A stretch of DNA of 5,641 bases from Elusimicrobiota bacterium. GTDB taxonomy: Bacteria > Elusimicrobiota > Elusimicrobia > Elusimicrobiales > Elusimicrobiaceae. Position 1 is the first letter of the stretch. Each line of letters opens with the position of its first letter. Positions 1 to 5,590 of the stretch are shown one piece after another. A program made the translations under genes and the position numbers. The stretch is from positions 1 to 5,641 of the forward strand of contig JAIRLH010000037.1 of the NCBI GenBank assembly GCA_031259485.1, given 5' to 3'. The notes beneath the pieces were generated by a model, which ran no database searches, was not told the DNA's origin, and saw only the letters and a list, made by a program, of their open reading frames with translations.

Positions 1-436
1 TAAGCGAAAATCTGCCCGCAGAAAGCGCGGAGGCGTCAACCAAATCGTTAATAAGGGAATTTATGTTAATCGCGGCTTTAGTTATATTATCAAGCATTTT
101 GCGGCGCAGCGGGTCCAGCTCAACCTCATTCAGCGCGGACGCATAACCTTGCACCGAAGTCAGCGGCTGCTTGATGTCATGCGCCACAGTGGACATGAAT
201 TTTGACTTAATTTCATTAAGCCTTTTAAGTTCCGTATTTTCCGCGTTCAAGCGCGAGAGCATGATTTCAATCTCTCCGCTTTTTTCGCTGAGTCCGGCGC
301 AGTGCGCGCGGACTTTGTCTTCAAAATTATTACGCAACTCAGCCTCGGCGCCGCGGTTCTTGGCGGTATAATAAATTTTTGCAGCGGCGAAAACACCTAA
401 CCCTGCGGCCAGGGCGGCGCAAAATGCAAGTATCAT
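1..436 (-). CDS. Sensor histidine kinase, N-terminal part (runs off the window)
   Basis: The first 145 codons of a two-component sensor kinase are read from ATG at 436 down to base 1; the rest lies outside. Residues 2-19 form one hydrophobic membrane segment (ILAFCAALAAGLGVFAAA). A charged helical stretch at about 30-78, likely coiled coil, has no room for a periplasmic sensor domain. The HisKA dimerisation helix follows: STVAHDIKQPLTSVQGY, with His86 (codon 179-181) as predicted phosphoacceptor, then a second helix ending in DLVDASALSAGRFSL, typical just before the ATPase domain. The start is fixed by an in-frame TAA at 446-448 with no other ATG between. The gene follows tsaC by about 20 nt on the same strand and probably shares its transcript. 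No clear Shine-Dalgarno is seen. The short N-terminus suggests it senses a membrane or cytoplasmic signal or acts with a partner. The ATPase domain and any cognate response regulator cannot be seen. Confidence 0.88.
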   Translation of the reverse strand, partial: MILAFCAALAAGLGVFAAAKIYYTAKNRGAEAELRNNFEDKVRAHCAGLSEKSGEIEIMLSRLNAENTELKRLNEIKSKFMSTVAHDIKQPLTSVQGYASALNEVELDPLRRKMLDNITKAAININSLINDLVDASALSAGRFSL

Positions 437-456
437 ATATTTATATTAACAAATTT

Positions 457-1065
457 TTAGATATTTAGAGGGCACGCGCCCTGTCTTATAACTTTAATTT
501 CCGCTCCGCGGGCGTCAACAACGGCGGAAGGCAGATTTTTAATTTCCCCTCTAAGCACTATAATATCCGCTCTGCCGTCAAAAATATTCATCACTTCCCG
601 AGGCGTCTGGCACACTGGCGCGCCGTGCATATTCGCGCTGGTGGCAAAAAGCGGCCCGCCGCAAAGCTCAATCGCGTTAATGATAAAATCATCAACCGGC
701 ACACGCAGGCCGACAGTCGCCGCGCCGCCAAACAGCGCCTTTGCTTCAGACGAGGCCGCCGCCACAACCGTCAGCGCGCTCGGCCACATGCGCGCTGCGC
801 GTGAAAAACTCTCCGTATGCGACGCAAGCCGCAGAGCCTGCTCCAGCGTACACAAAATCTGCGGCGGTTTATCAGCCGGATTATTTTTTATTTTGTTGAG
901 TTTTGCCAGAGCTCCGCGCGCATTGCAGGCCGCGCAAAGGCCGTAAACCGTATCCGTTGGCAAAACAGCGGCCGCGCCGGCTTTAAGCGCGGCGGCGACA
1001 GCCCGTATATCCGCGGCATTCATAGCGGCAAAATCATAAATTTTCGTAGTAGCCGGCTGGGGCAT
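457..1065 (-). CDS. tsaC: L-threonylcarbamoyladenylate synthase (TsaC/YrdC/Sua5 family)
   Basis: This 202-residue cytoplasmic enzyme makes threonylcarbamoyl-AMP from threonine, bicarbonate and ATP, the first step of t6A at position 37 of ANN-decoding tRNAs. Family motifs appear in order: LPTDTVYGL (35-43), KNNPADKP (60-67), MWPSALTVV (93-101), VGLRVPVDD (118-126), GPLFATSANMHGAP (137-150) with the SxN motif, SAVVDA (180-185) and VIRQGA (192-197). The length fits the single-domain TsaC type, not long Sua5. I chose ATG 1065 because AGAGGA at 1071-1076 lies 5 nt upstream. A reading frame open to 1107 would add 14 residues that are only the rsmI tail in another frame. It starts 1 nt after the rsmI stop, so coupled translation is likely. 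One oddity: the nucleotide/substrate-binding KxR motif reads KNN here (Asn62 for Arg). SAVVD also replaces the more usual STVVD. Family assignment is firm; full activity is inferred. Confidence 0.93.
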   Translation of the reverse strand: MPQPATTKIYDFAAMNAADIRAVAAALKAGAAAVLPTDTVYGLCAACNARGALAKLNKIKNNPADKPPQILCTLEQALRLASHTESFSRAARMWPSALTVVAAASSEAKALFGGAATVGLRVPVDDFIINAIELCGGPLFATSANMHGAPVCQTPREVMNIFDGRADIIVLRGEIKNLPSAVVDARGAEIKVIRQGACPLNI

Positions 1066-1066
1066 A

Positions 1067-1747
1067 TTATTCCTCTTCGTTTTGGCGGGCGTCAAGAATA
1101 AGCACAAATTCGCCCAATATTTTTTTGCGGGATTTTAAATTTTCCAGCGCCTGCGCGACTGTGGCGGCAAGCCATTCTTCAAATGTTTTTGTAAGTTCGC
1201 GCGCTATTACAACTTTTATATCCGGGCCGAAATTGTCTCTTATAATTTCCAGAAATTTAATCGCGCGATACGGGGATTCGTATACAATAACCGGCTTTCC
1301 CAGCGCGAAAGCGGCTGCAAGCGTTTTGACAATTTTGCCCTGTTTGCGCGACGTGAATCCCAAAAAACTGAACCCGCCGCCGCCCAAACCGGCGCCGCTG
1401 AAAGCCGTCGTCAGTGCGCTTGCGCCTGGCAACGCGGCAACTTTCACGCCGTTTGCGCGCGCTGCTTTGACCAGCTTCCACCCCGGGTCGGATATGCAGG
1501 GCGTGCCGGCGTCGCTTACCAAAGCGCAGTTTTTGCCTTCTTTAAGCAGGGCCGTGCAGCGGGACAGAGAAGAAATATCATTTTCATTATATCTGACAAG
1601 CTGGGCCTTCAGGCCGTAATGCGCGGCAAGACGCGAGGTGTGGCGCGTGTCTTCGCAAAAAATAAAATCGGCCTCTTTAAGCGCGTCAAGCGCGCGCAGA
1701 GTTATATCCCGCAGATTGCCTAGCGGCGTGGGCACTATGTATAGCAT
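1067..1747 (-). CDS. rsmI: 16S rRNA (cytidine1402-2'-O)-methyltransferase RsmI
   Basis: RsmI uses S-adenosylmethionine to methylate the ribose 2'-OH of C1402 in the 30S decoding centre, supporting start-codon choice and decoding fidelity. The 226 residues follow the tetrapyrrole-methylase fold seen in this family: LYIVPTPLGNLRDITLRAL (2-20), CEDTRHTSRL (31-40), ALVSDAGTPCISDPG (75-89), LPGASALTTAFSGAGL (106-121), FLGFTSRKQGK (128-138), YESPYR (156-161), ARELTKTFEEW (182-192) and GEFVLIL (212-218). It ends soon after GEFVLIL, so it is a short form compared with E. coli RsmI, which carries an extra C-terminal part; short forms are common. ATG 1747 gives the expected family N-terminus. No Shine-Dalgarno precedes it, and the upstream minus-strand sequence is very AT-rich. 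It is the first gene of the rsmI-tsaC-kinase cluster and is divergent from the carrier gene at 1808. Confidence 0.95.
   Translation of the reverse strand: MLYIVPTPLGNLRDITLRALDALKEADFIFCEDTRHTSRLAAHYGLKAQLVRYNENDISSLSRCTALLKEGKNCALVSDAGTPCISDPGWKLVKAARANGVKVAALPGASALTTAFSGAGLGGGGFSFLGFTSRKQGKIVKTLAAAFALGKPVIVYESPYRAIKFLEIIRDNFGPDIKVVIARELTKTFEEWLAATVAQALENLKSRKKILGEFVLILDARQNEEE
1071..1076 (-). promoter_or_regulatory. Ribosome binding site of tsaC
   Basis: AGAGGA on the minus strand lies 5 nt upstream of ATG 1065. It sits inside the last codons of rsmI and decides the tsaC start against the longer open frame beginning at 1107. Confidence 0.8.
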
Positions 1748-1753
1748 GGCTAA

Positions 1754-1782
1754 ATTTTATAAAATATATTTATTCCAGTAAA
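1754..1782 (-). promoter_or_regulatory. Candidate promoter of the rsmI operon
   Basis: On the minus strand TTTACT (1777-1782) and TAAAAT (1754-1759) are separated by 17 nt, a sigma70-like arrangement with four of six and five of six consensus matches. The predicted start of transcription falls at or next to the rsmI ATG (1747). That agrees with the lack of a Shine-Dalgarno and suggests a leaderless message. The surroundings are so AT-rich that other -10 matches are possible, so this stays tentative. Confidence 0.35.
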
Positions 1783-1787
1783 CTAAC

Positions 1788-1792
1788 GGAGG
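1788..1792 (+). promoter_or_regulatory. Ribosome binding site upstream of the YfcC-family carrier
   Basis: GGAGG is the only Shine-Dalgarno-like sequence before the carrier gene. It lies 15 nt from ATG 1808, longer than the usual 5-9 nt. The in-frame triplet at the ideal distance is ATA (1799-1801), which is not a normal start codon. No ATG, GTG or TTG occurs between them, so the ATG at 1808 is kept. Confidence 0.6.
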
Positions 1793-1807
1793 TTTACGAT
1801 AACAAAA

Positions 1808-3202
1808 ATGAGCAGAATAAAAATCAATACGTCAATGATTTTGATGGCCCTCGTAGCTCTGACCGCTGCCGCCACGTGGATAATCCCCGCCGGCAAATAT
1901 GAAACGATAGAAAAGAACGGAAGGCAGGTTTTTCTGGCGGATTCTTTTCATTATATAGAAAATTCGCCGCAGAATCTTTTTGACGTTCTGCAGGCCCCTA
2001 TGAAAGCCTTTACGCGCTCTTCCGCCGCGGAAATCATGGCTTTCCTTCTGATTATCGGCGGCGCGTTCATGATAGTAGAACGAACCGGCGCGATTACCGC
2101 AGCGATAAAGCATTTAAGCTTATTTTTTGCAAAAAAACCTAAGCTGCGGCATCTTTTCATTCCGGTAAGCATGATATTGTTTTCCTTGGGCGGGGCGACT
2201 TTCGGAATGTGCGAGGAAACCTTAATTTTTATCCCTATTTTCATACCGCTTGCCATATCTTTAAAATACGATTCCGCCGTCGGCGTCGCGGTGCCGTTCC
2301 TCGGCGCGGGCGCGGGTTTTGCCGGCGCGTTTATGAATCCTTTTACGCTCGGCATAGCCCAGGGCATAGCGCAGCTGCCGCTGTATTCCGGCATGGGATA
2401 CAGAATAATCATCTGGCTGACTACGACTTGCGCGGCCATAACTTTTGTTTATCTTTATGCGCGCAGAGTGGAAAAAAATCCCAAAACGAGCATAACTTAC
2501 GACTTTGACAAAGAAAAAGAAGCCCAATTAAAATTAAATAAAAACGTCCATGAAAAATTCACGCTTTCGCATAAGCTTGTGCTTTCTATTTTCGGCGGCA
2601 CGTTTGCCCTGCTGATTTTCGGCGTTTTAAAATACGGCTGGTATATAACGGAAATAGGCGGTTTGCTTTTTGGAATGGCCGTTGCCGTATCGTTTGTAAG
2701 CAGGCTTAAAATATCCGAAATCACGCAGGCGTTTTACGACGGCGTGCGCTCAATGGCGGAAGTGATATTTTTGCTCGCGCTGGCAACTTCGGTAATTATT
2801 ATCGCGGAAAACGGGAATATCCTCGGCACGGTTTTGCATTTCATGTCGGGCGCGATTTCAAAGTTCAACGCCGTTTTCGCTTCCTGGGCGGTGGTTATTA
2901 TGCAGGCGTGTTTTGACATTTTTATTCCGTCCGGCTCGGCGAAAGCGGTTTTGTCCATGCCGATTTTGGCCCCGCTGTCGGATTTAATCGGGCTTTCGCG
3001 GCAAACTATGGTTTTGGCTTTTCAGCTCGGCGGCGGCTGGCTTAATATCTGCATACCGACCGACCCGATTGTAATCAGCGCGATAGCGATGGCCAGAATA
3101 CCTTACCAAAAATGGCTGAGATTCGTACTGCCGCTTGTAGCGGTGTTTTTCGCGATGTCTTTTATTTTCCTTTGGATAGCGGTGCACATAAACTGGCAGT
3201 AA
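1808..3202 (+). CDS. yfcC: YfcC/DcuC-family anaerobic carrier (C4-dicarboxylate or amino-acid type)
   Basis: This 464-residue inner-membrane transporter has about 12 hydrophobic segments, the first at 9-27. Family hallmarks are GGAFMIVERTGAITAAI (84-100), FGMCEETLIFIPIFIPL (132-148), AVPFLGAGAGFAGAFMNPFTLGIAQGIA (161-188) and YSGMGYRIIIW (193-203). A charged cytoplasmic loop follows at about 218-255, then DIFIPSGSAKAVLSMPILAPLSDLIGLSRQ (370-399), AFQLGGGWLNICIPT (404-418) and IPYQKWLRF (431-439). The two half-repeats with re-entrant NPFT and PSGS regions are typical of the DcuC/YfcC/ArcD group. Substrates vary within the group: C4-dicarboxylates, arginine/ornithine, or short-chain fatty acids for relatives. 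The substrate here cannot be read from sequence. Many relatives show a GDGF-type sequence where this one has GGGWLN. It appears to be a single-gene unit: divergent from rsmI and closed by a hairpin terminator. The gene symbol names the family, not a proven orthologue. Confidence 0.9.
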   Translation: MSRIKINTSMILMALVALTAAATWIIPAGKYETIEKNGRQVFLADSFHYIENSPQNLFDVLQAPMKAFTRSSAAEIMAFLLIIGGAFMIVERTGAITAAIKHLSLFFAKKPKLRHLFIPVSMILFSLGGATFGMCEETLIFIPIFIPLAISLKYDSAVGVAVPFLGAGAGFAGAFMNPFTLGIAQGIAQLPLYSGMGYRIIIWLTTTCAAITFVYLYARRVEKNPKTSITYDFDKEKEAQLKLNKNVHEKFTLSHKLVLSIFGGTFALLIFGVLKYGWYITEIGGLLFGMAVAVSFVSRLKISEITQAFYDGVRSMAEVIFLLALATSVIIIAENGNILGTVLHFMSGAISKFNAVFASWAVVIMQACFDIFIPSGSAKAVLSMPILAPLSDLIGLSRQTMVLAFQLGGGWLNICIPTDPIVISAIAMARIPYQKWLRFVLPLVAVFFAMSFIFLWIAVHINWQ

Positions 3203-3207
3203 ATTAA

Positions 3208-3237
3208 AAGAGCCTCCCTTCGGGGCTCTTAATTTTT
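3208..3237 (+). terminator. Intrinsic terminator after the carrier gene, abutting the next start codon
   Basis: The arms AAGAGCC (3208-3214) and GGCTCTT (3224-3230) form a 7-bp stem. An alternative inner pairing gives CCC/GGG around a stable TTCG tetraloop. AATTTTT follows at 3231-3237. The hairpin begins 5 nt after the carrier stop codon. Its T-tract ends directly at the ATG of the symporter (3238). In reverse orientation it also ends in a T-run, so it could work in both directions. Confidence 0.88.
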
Positions 3238-4650
3238 ATGAAAAACTTCACGCCCGATATTAAGGTGCTTGCGGCATTGGACCGGTGGGATATCGCCGTA
3301 TTTATCCTTGTGCTGCTTCTGACGGCCGCCGCCGTGTTTTACGGCCAGCTGCGCAAAAGTAAAGGCGGCGACAGACTGCTTGATTACATGCTGATGGGAC
3401 GGCGGCTGAGCCTGCCGATGTTCGTGGCCACGCTGGCCGCCAGCTGGTACGGAGGCATCTTCGGCGTGAATGAAATAACGCATAATTACGGCATTTATAA
3501 TTTTTTCACGCAGGGCGTTTTTTGGTACGCGGCTTATATAATTTTCGCGCTGTTCCTTGTGGATAAAATAAAAAAATACGAAAGCGCGACAATGCCGGAG
3601 TTAGCTTTAAAAATGTTCGGCAAAAAAGCGTCCGCGACGGCGGCTGTTTTTACCTTCGCCGGCATACTTCCGGTGAGCTACGCGCTTAGTTTAGGCGTAT
3701 TTTTACATTTGGTTTTTGCCATACCCGTGCTTGCCGGCATGGTACTTGGCACGGCTTTCGTGTGTTTATATTCGGCGTGGGGCGGCTTCAGGGCGGTGGT
3801 ATTTTCCGATATAGTGCAGTTTTTTGTGATGTGCTCGGCCGTATTTTTGGTTTTGGCGCTTTCCTGCGCGCGCTTCGGCGGGCTGGAATTTTTAAAGGTC
3901 AGTCTGCCGGCCGGCCATTTCTCAATAACCGGCGGCAACGGCTGGTTTAATACTTTGGCTTGGGGTTTTATAGCGCTTTCAACGCTGGTTGACCCTGCTT
4001 TTTACCAGCGCTGTTTTGCCGCCGAAAATGCAAAAACCGCCAGGCGCGGCATACTTATATGCACTTTTATCTGGTTCTGTTTTGACATTTGCACCACCGG
4101 CGGCGCTTTATACGCGCGCGCGGTTCTGCCGGCCGCGCCGGCCGCTGACGCCTACTTTTTATACTCTCTGCAATTGCTGCCCAGCGGGTTGCGCGGGTTT
4201 TTCGTAGCGGGAGTGCTGGCCATAATACTGTCCACGCTGGACGCTTTTTTATTTATCGCCGCCAATACGCTGGGCTATGATTTGCTGAAAAACAAGTTCA
4301 AAAATAATATTTTAGCCAGCCAGATTTTCTTTTTTATCGTCGCGGCAATTGCGATTTTGCTGGCGGTGTTGTTTGAAGGCAACTTTAAAAAAATCTGGTT
4401 TGTGATGGGCTCTTATATGTCCGCCTGCCTGCTGATACCGATGCTGCTGGGCCACATTTGGCCGCGCAGGATAAGCGACAATGCTTTTACTTTCTCATGT
4501 CTGTTTTCCGCCGCGGCGATAACAGTTTGGAATATAATCCCAAAGAGCGAAACGCTGTCCGCCGTGGACGGTTTTTATGTCGGCGTGATTCTGAATATTT
4601 TTATTCTGGGTTTTGCTGTGATTAACGGCAGGGAAAAGGCGCACACATGA
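3238..4650 (+). CDS. Sodium:solute symporter (SSS family), possible thiamine or vitamin importer
   Basis: This 470-residue membrane protein has about 13 hydrophobic segments and the LeuT-fold SSS pattern. Landmarks are DYMLMGRRLSLPMFVATLAASW (49-70, family DFFLAGR plus first core helix), YSAWGGFRAVVFSDIVQFFVM (178-198) and LVDPAFYQRCFAAENAKTARRG (250-271). LLPSGLRGFFVAGVLAIILSTLDAFL (313-338) follows. Ser332/Thr333 match the serine/threonine pair that binds sodium (Na2 site) in PutP and vSGLT, so sodium coupling is likely. Relatives carry proline, pantothenate, sugars and other solutes. The gene overlaps thiamine pyrophosphokinase by 4 nt, which suggests thiamine or a related compound as cargo; that is inference. 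ATG 3238 has no Shine-Dalgarno because a terminator hairpin sits directly before it. TTG 3277 (residue 14), with AAGGTG 9 nt upstream, is an alternative start giving a shorter N-terminus before the first helix. Confidence 0.9.
   Translation: MKNFTPDIKVLAALDRWDIAVFILVLLLTAAAVFYGQLRKSKGGDRLLDYMLMGRRLSLPMFVATLAASWYGGIFGVNEITHNYGIYNFFTQGVFWYAAYIIFALFLVDKIKKYESATMPELALKMFGKKASATAAVFTFAGILPVSYALSLGVFLHLVFAIPVLAGMVLGTAFVCLYSAWGGFRAVVFSDIVQFFVMCSAVFLVLALSCARFGGLEFLKVSLPAGHFSITGGNGWFNTLAWGFIALSTLVDPAFYQRCFAAENAKTARRGILICTFIWFCFDICTTGGALYARAVLPAAPAADAYFLYSLQLLPSGLRGFFVAGVLAIILSTLDAFLFIAANTLGYDLLKNKFKNNILASQIFFFIVAAIAILLAVLFEGNFKKIWFVMGSYMSACLLIPMLLGHIWPRRISDNAFTFSCLFSAAAITVWNIIPKSETLSAVDGFYVGVILNIFILGFAVINGREKAHT
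4634..4639 (+). promoter_or_regulatory. Ribosome binding site of thiamine pyrophosphokinase
   Basis: AAAAGG, preceded by GGG, lies 7 nt upstream of ATG 4647 inside the last codons of the symporter. It supports the overlapping start and translational coupling. Confidence 0.6.
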
Positions 4651-5273
4651 AAAATATTTTAATAATAGCCAACGGCGGGCGCGAAGACGCGGCTTTCCTG
4701 CGCGCGCTTGCCAGAACGCATGATTACGGGCTCGCGCTGGACGGCGGGGCGGATAATGCGCTCTCCGCCGGAATTATGCCGGATTTGGCGCTCGGAGATT
4801 TGGACTCCATTTCACGCGCCGCGAAAAAAAAATTAGGCGCTTTGCGGCTGCTGCAAATACCGCGCCAAGATAACACCGATTTTGAAAAGGGTTTGGATTT
4901 TGCCGCCTTCCTTAAGCCCGCGGCAGTGAGCATAGCGTGCGCGACGGGCGGGCGCATAGATTTTACGCTGGGCAACTTTTCCTCAGTTTTCGGTTATACT
5001 AAAAAAACGGATATTGTTTTCAGGGGCAAAGGCTGGCGCGTTTACCCGCTGGAAGCCGCCGCCGCGCCGCGCAAATTCGCCTGCAAAAAAGGCGGCACAG
5101 TGAGCCTTGTGCCCGCAGGCGATTGCAAAGAAATAACGCTTAAAAACCTGAAATATCCGCTTAAAAACGCGCCGCTCTCCACGGGCCGGACGGCAATAAG
5201 CAATATCGCGCTGGGGGAAAATTTTGGAATTTCACTCAAAAAAGGCCGGTTGCTTGTGATAGTTTACGATTAA
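4647..5273 (+). CDS. thiN: Thiamine pyrophosphokinase (thiamine diphosphokinase)
   Basis: This 208-residue cytoplasmic enzyme transfers pyrophosphate from ATP to thiamine, giving the cofactor thiamine diphosphate in one step. Family motifs: ALDGGADNAL (30-39), GIMPDLALGDLDSI (42-55) with the acidic GDxDS metal/ATP site, PRQDNTDFEKGLDF (72-85), ATGGRIDFTLGNF (99-111) for thiamine-pocket residues, then the C-terminal beta domain GGTVSLVPAG (149-158), EITLKNLKYPL (162-172) and TAISN (182-186). The length is normal for bacterial one-step kinases. GGRIDF has Phe where many bacterial members have His; that site also varies in animal enzymes. The start codon overlaps the symporter stop (ATGA), so the two are one translationally coupled unit. 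One-step kinases typically serve salvage of preformed thiamine, in contrast to ThiL, which phosphorylates thiamine monophosphate. No terminator is seen after the stop; a promoter region follows. Confidence 0.95.
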   Translation: MKNILIIANGGREDAAFLRALARTHDYGLALDGGADNALSAGIMPDLALGDLDSISRAAKKKLGALRLLQIPRQDNTDFEKGLDFAAFLKPAAVSIACATGGRIDFTLGNFSSVFGYTKKTDIVFRGKGWRVYPLEAAAAPRKFACKKGGTVSLVPAGDCKEITLKNLKYPLKNAPLSTGRTAISNIALGENFGISLKKGRLLVIVYD

Positions 5274-5277
5274 AGTA

Positions 5278-5300
5278 TTACTATAATCCATAAATAGTAA
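5278..5300. promoter_or_regulatory. Operator-like inverted repeat upstream of the leader promoter
   Basis: Perfect 7-bp arms TTACTAT (5278-5284) and ATAGTAA (5294-5300) are separated by 9 nt. The repeat covers the expected -35 region of the promoter whose -10 is at 5307-5312. No good -35 hexamer is visible, so a regulator binding here is plausible as repressor or activator. A second TATAAT lies inside it at 5282-5287. The high A+T content means chance occurrence cannot be excluded. Confidence 0.4.
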
Positions 5301-5303
5301 ATT

Positions 5304-5312
5304 TGATATAAT
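5304..5312 (+). promoter_or_regulatory. Extended -10 promoter of the structured leader
   Basis: TGATATAAT is a perfect TGn extended -10 plus consensus TATAAT. Transcription should begin around 5318-5320, some 45 nt after the thiamine pyrophosphokinase stop. Extended -10 promoters can work without a good -35, which fits here. Confidence 0.6.
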
Positions 5313-5342
5313 AAAATCATGAGGTTAATTAAGGAGTAAAAG

Positions 5343-5360
5343 TTGTTAATGCGGGTCTAG
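5343..5360 (+). CDS. Five-codon leader ORF (candidate uORF)
   Basis: A strong Shine-Dalgarno AAGGAG (5331-5336) lies 6 nt before TTG 5343, which opens a frame M-L-M-R-V ending in TAG at 5358-5360; ATG 5349 is in the same frame. An even earlier mini-frame, ATG 5319 to TAA 5337-5339 (MRLIKE), starts at the predicted transcription start and its stop abuts this ribosome site. If real, ribosome behaviour here could steer folding of the downstream RNA. After the TAG the frame stays open to TGA at 5438-5440. No coding signature can be judged at this size, so translation is only suggested by the ribosome site. Confidence 0.3.
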   Translation: MLMRV

Positions 5361-5464
5361 ACGGCCTGTAAAAATTTGATTCTGTTTTTGGAACCCTGTG
5401 AAGAACAGGGAGAGCTCTTGAGAAATCAAAAGCATCTTTGACCTCCAAGAACAGCTCGTTATCA

Positions 5465-5506
5465 GGCACAAAGCAAAAGAAAGTCATGAGTCTTTTGTTT
5501 TGTGCC
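5465..5506 (+). repeat. 16-bp hairpin in the leader
   Basis: The arm GGCACAAAGCAAAAGA (5465-5480) pairs fully with TCTTTTGTTTTGTGCC (5491-5506), with one G-U pair and a 10-nt loop. GCTC (5454-5457) and GAGC (5507-5510) can extend it beyond a one-sided 7-nt bulge. Such a long match is very unlikely by chance and points to selection on RNA structure. Confidence 0.8.
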
Positions 5507-5510
5507 GAGC

Positions 5511-5534
5511 GTTTACCGCCCTAGGGCGGTAAAC
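5511..5534. repeat. Perfect 24-bp palindrome
   Basis: The 10-bp arms GTTTACCGCC and GGCGGTAAAC flank CTAG, itself palindromic, so all 24 bp are symmetric. In RNA this is a 10-bp hairpin with a 4-nt loop, stacked directly after the 16-bp hairpin. No T-run follows, so it is not itself a terminator. In DNA it could instead be an operator. Confidence 0.85.
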
Positions 5535-5535
5535 C

Positions 5536-5590
5536 ACGGCTGTTTTATTTTGGGTCAGGTCAAAGAGCTCAAATATAACGGCCGTTTTTT
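5536..5590 (+). terminator. Intrinsic terminator or attenuator in the leader
   Basis: ACGGCTGTTTTATTT (5536-5550) pairs with AAATATAACGGCCGT (5571-5585) over 15 positions, with one G-U pair and one U-U mismatch and a 20-nt loop. Six T (5585-5590) close it. Lying 44 nt before the next ATG, it would end a short RNA or stop transcription before the downstream gene. The stem is partly A+T-rich and the loop is large, so efficiency is uncertain. Confidence 0.6.

Noticed and set aside
457..1107. Longer tsaC beginning at ATG 1107
   Set aside because: The added 14 residues lie over the rsmI 3' end in another frame and have no ribosome site, while ATG 1065 has AGAGGA at ideal spacing and leaves a 1-nt gap to the rsmI stop.
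1125..1619. 164-codon plus-strand open frame over rsmI
   Set aside because: It is antisense to a well-recognised gene, with no ribosome site or recognisable domain; G+C-rich codons of rsmI keep the opposite strand open.
1951..2439. 162-codon minus-strand open frame over the carrier gene
   Set aside because: It is the antisense shadow of a clear membrane protein, with no recognisable family and no ribosome site.
3203..3237. TPP riboswitch expected before the symporter-kinase pair
   Set aside because: Only 35 nt are available and they are occupied by the terminator hairpin; no CTGAGA or other TPP-element core is seen.
5278..5300. Terminator of the thiamine pyrophosphokinase gene
   Set aside because: The 7-bp stem is almost all A-T with a 9-nt loop and no T-run follows; its place over the -35 region fits an operator better.
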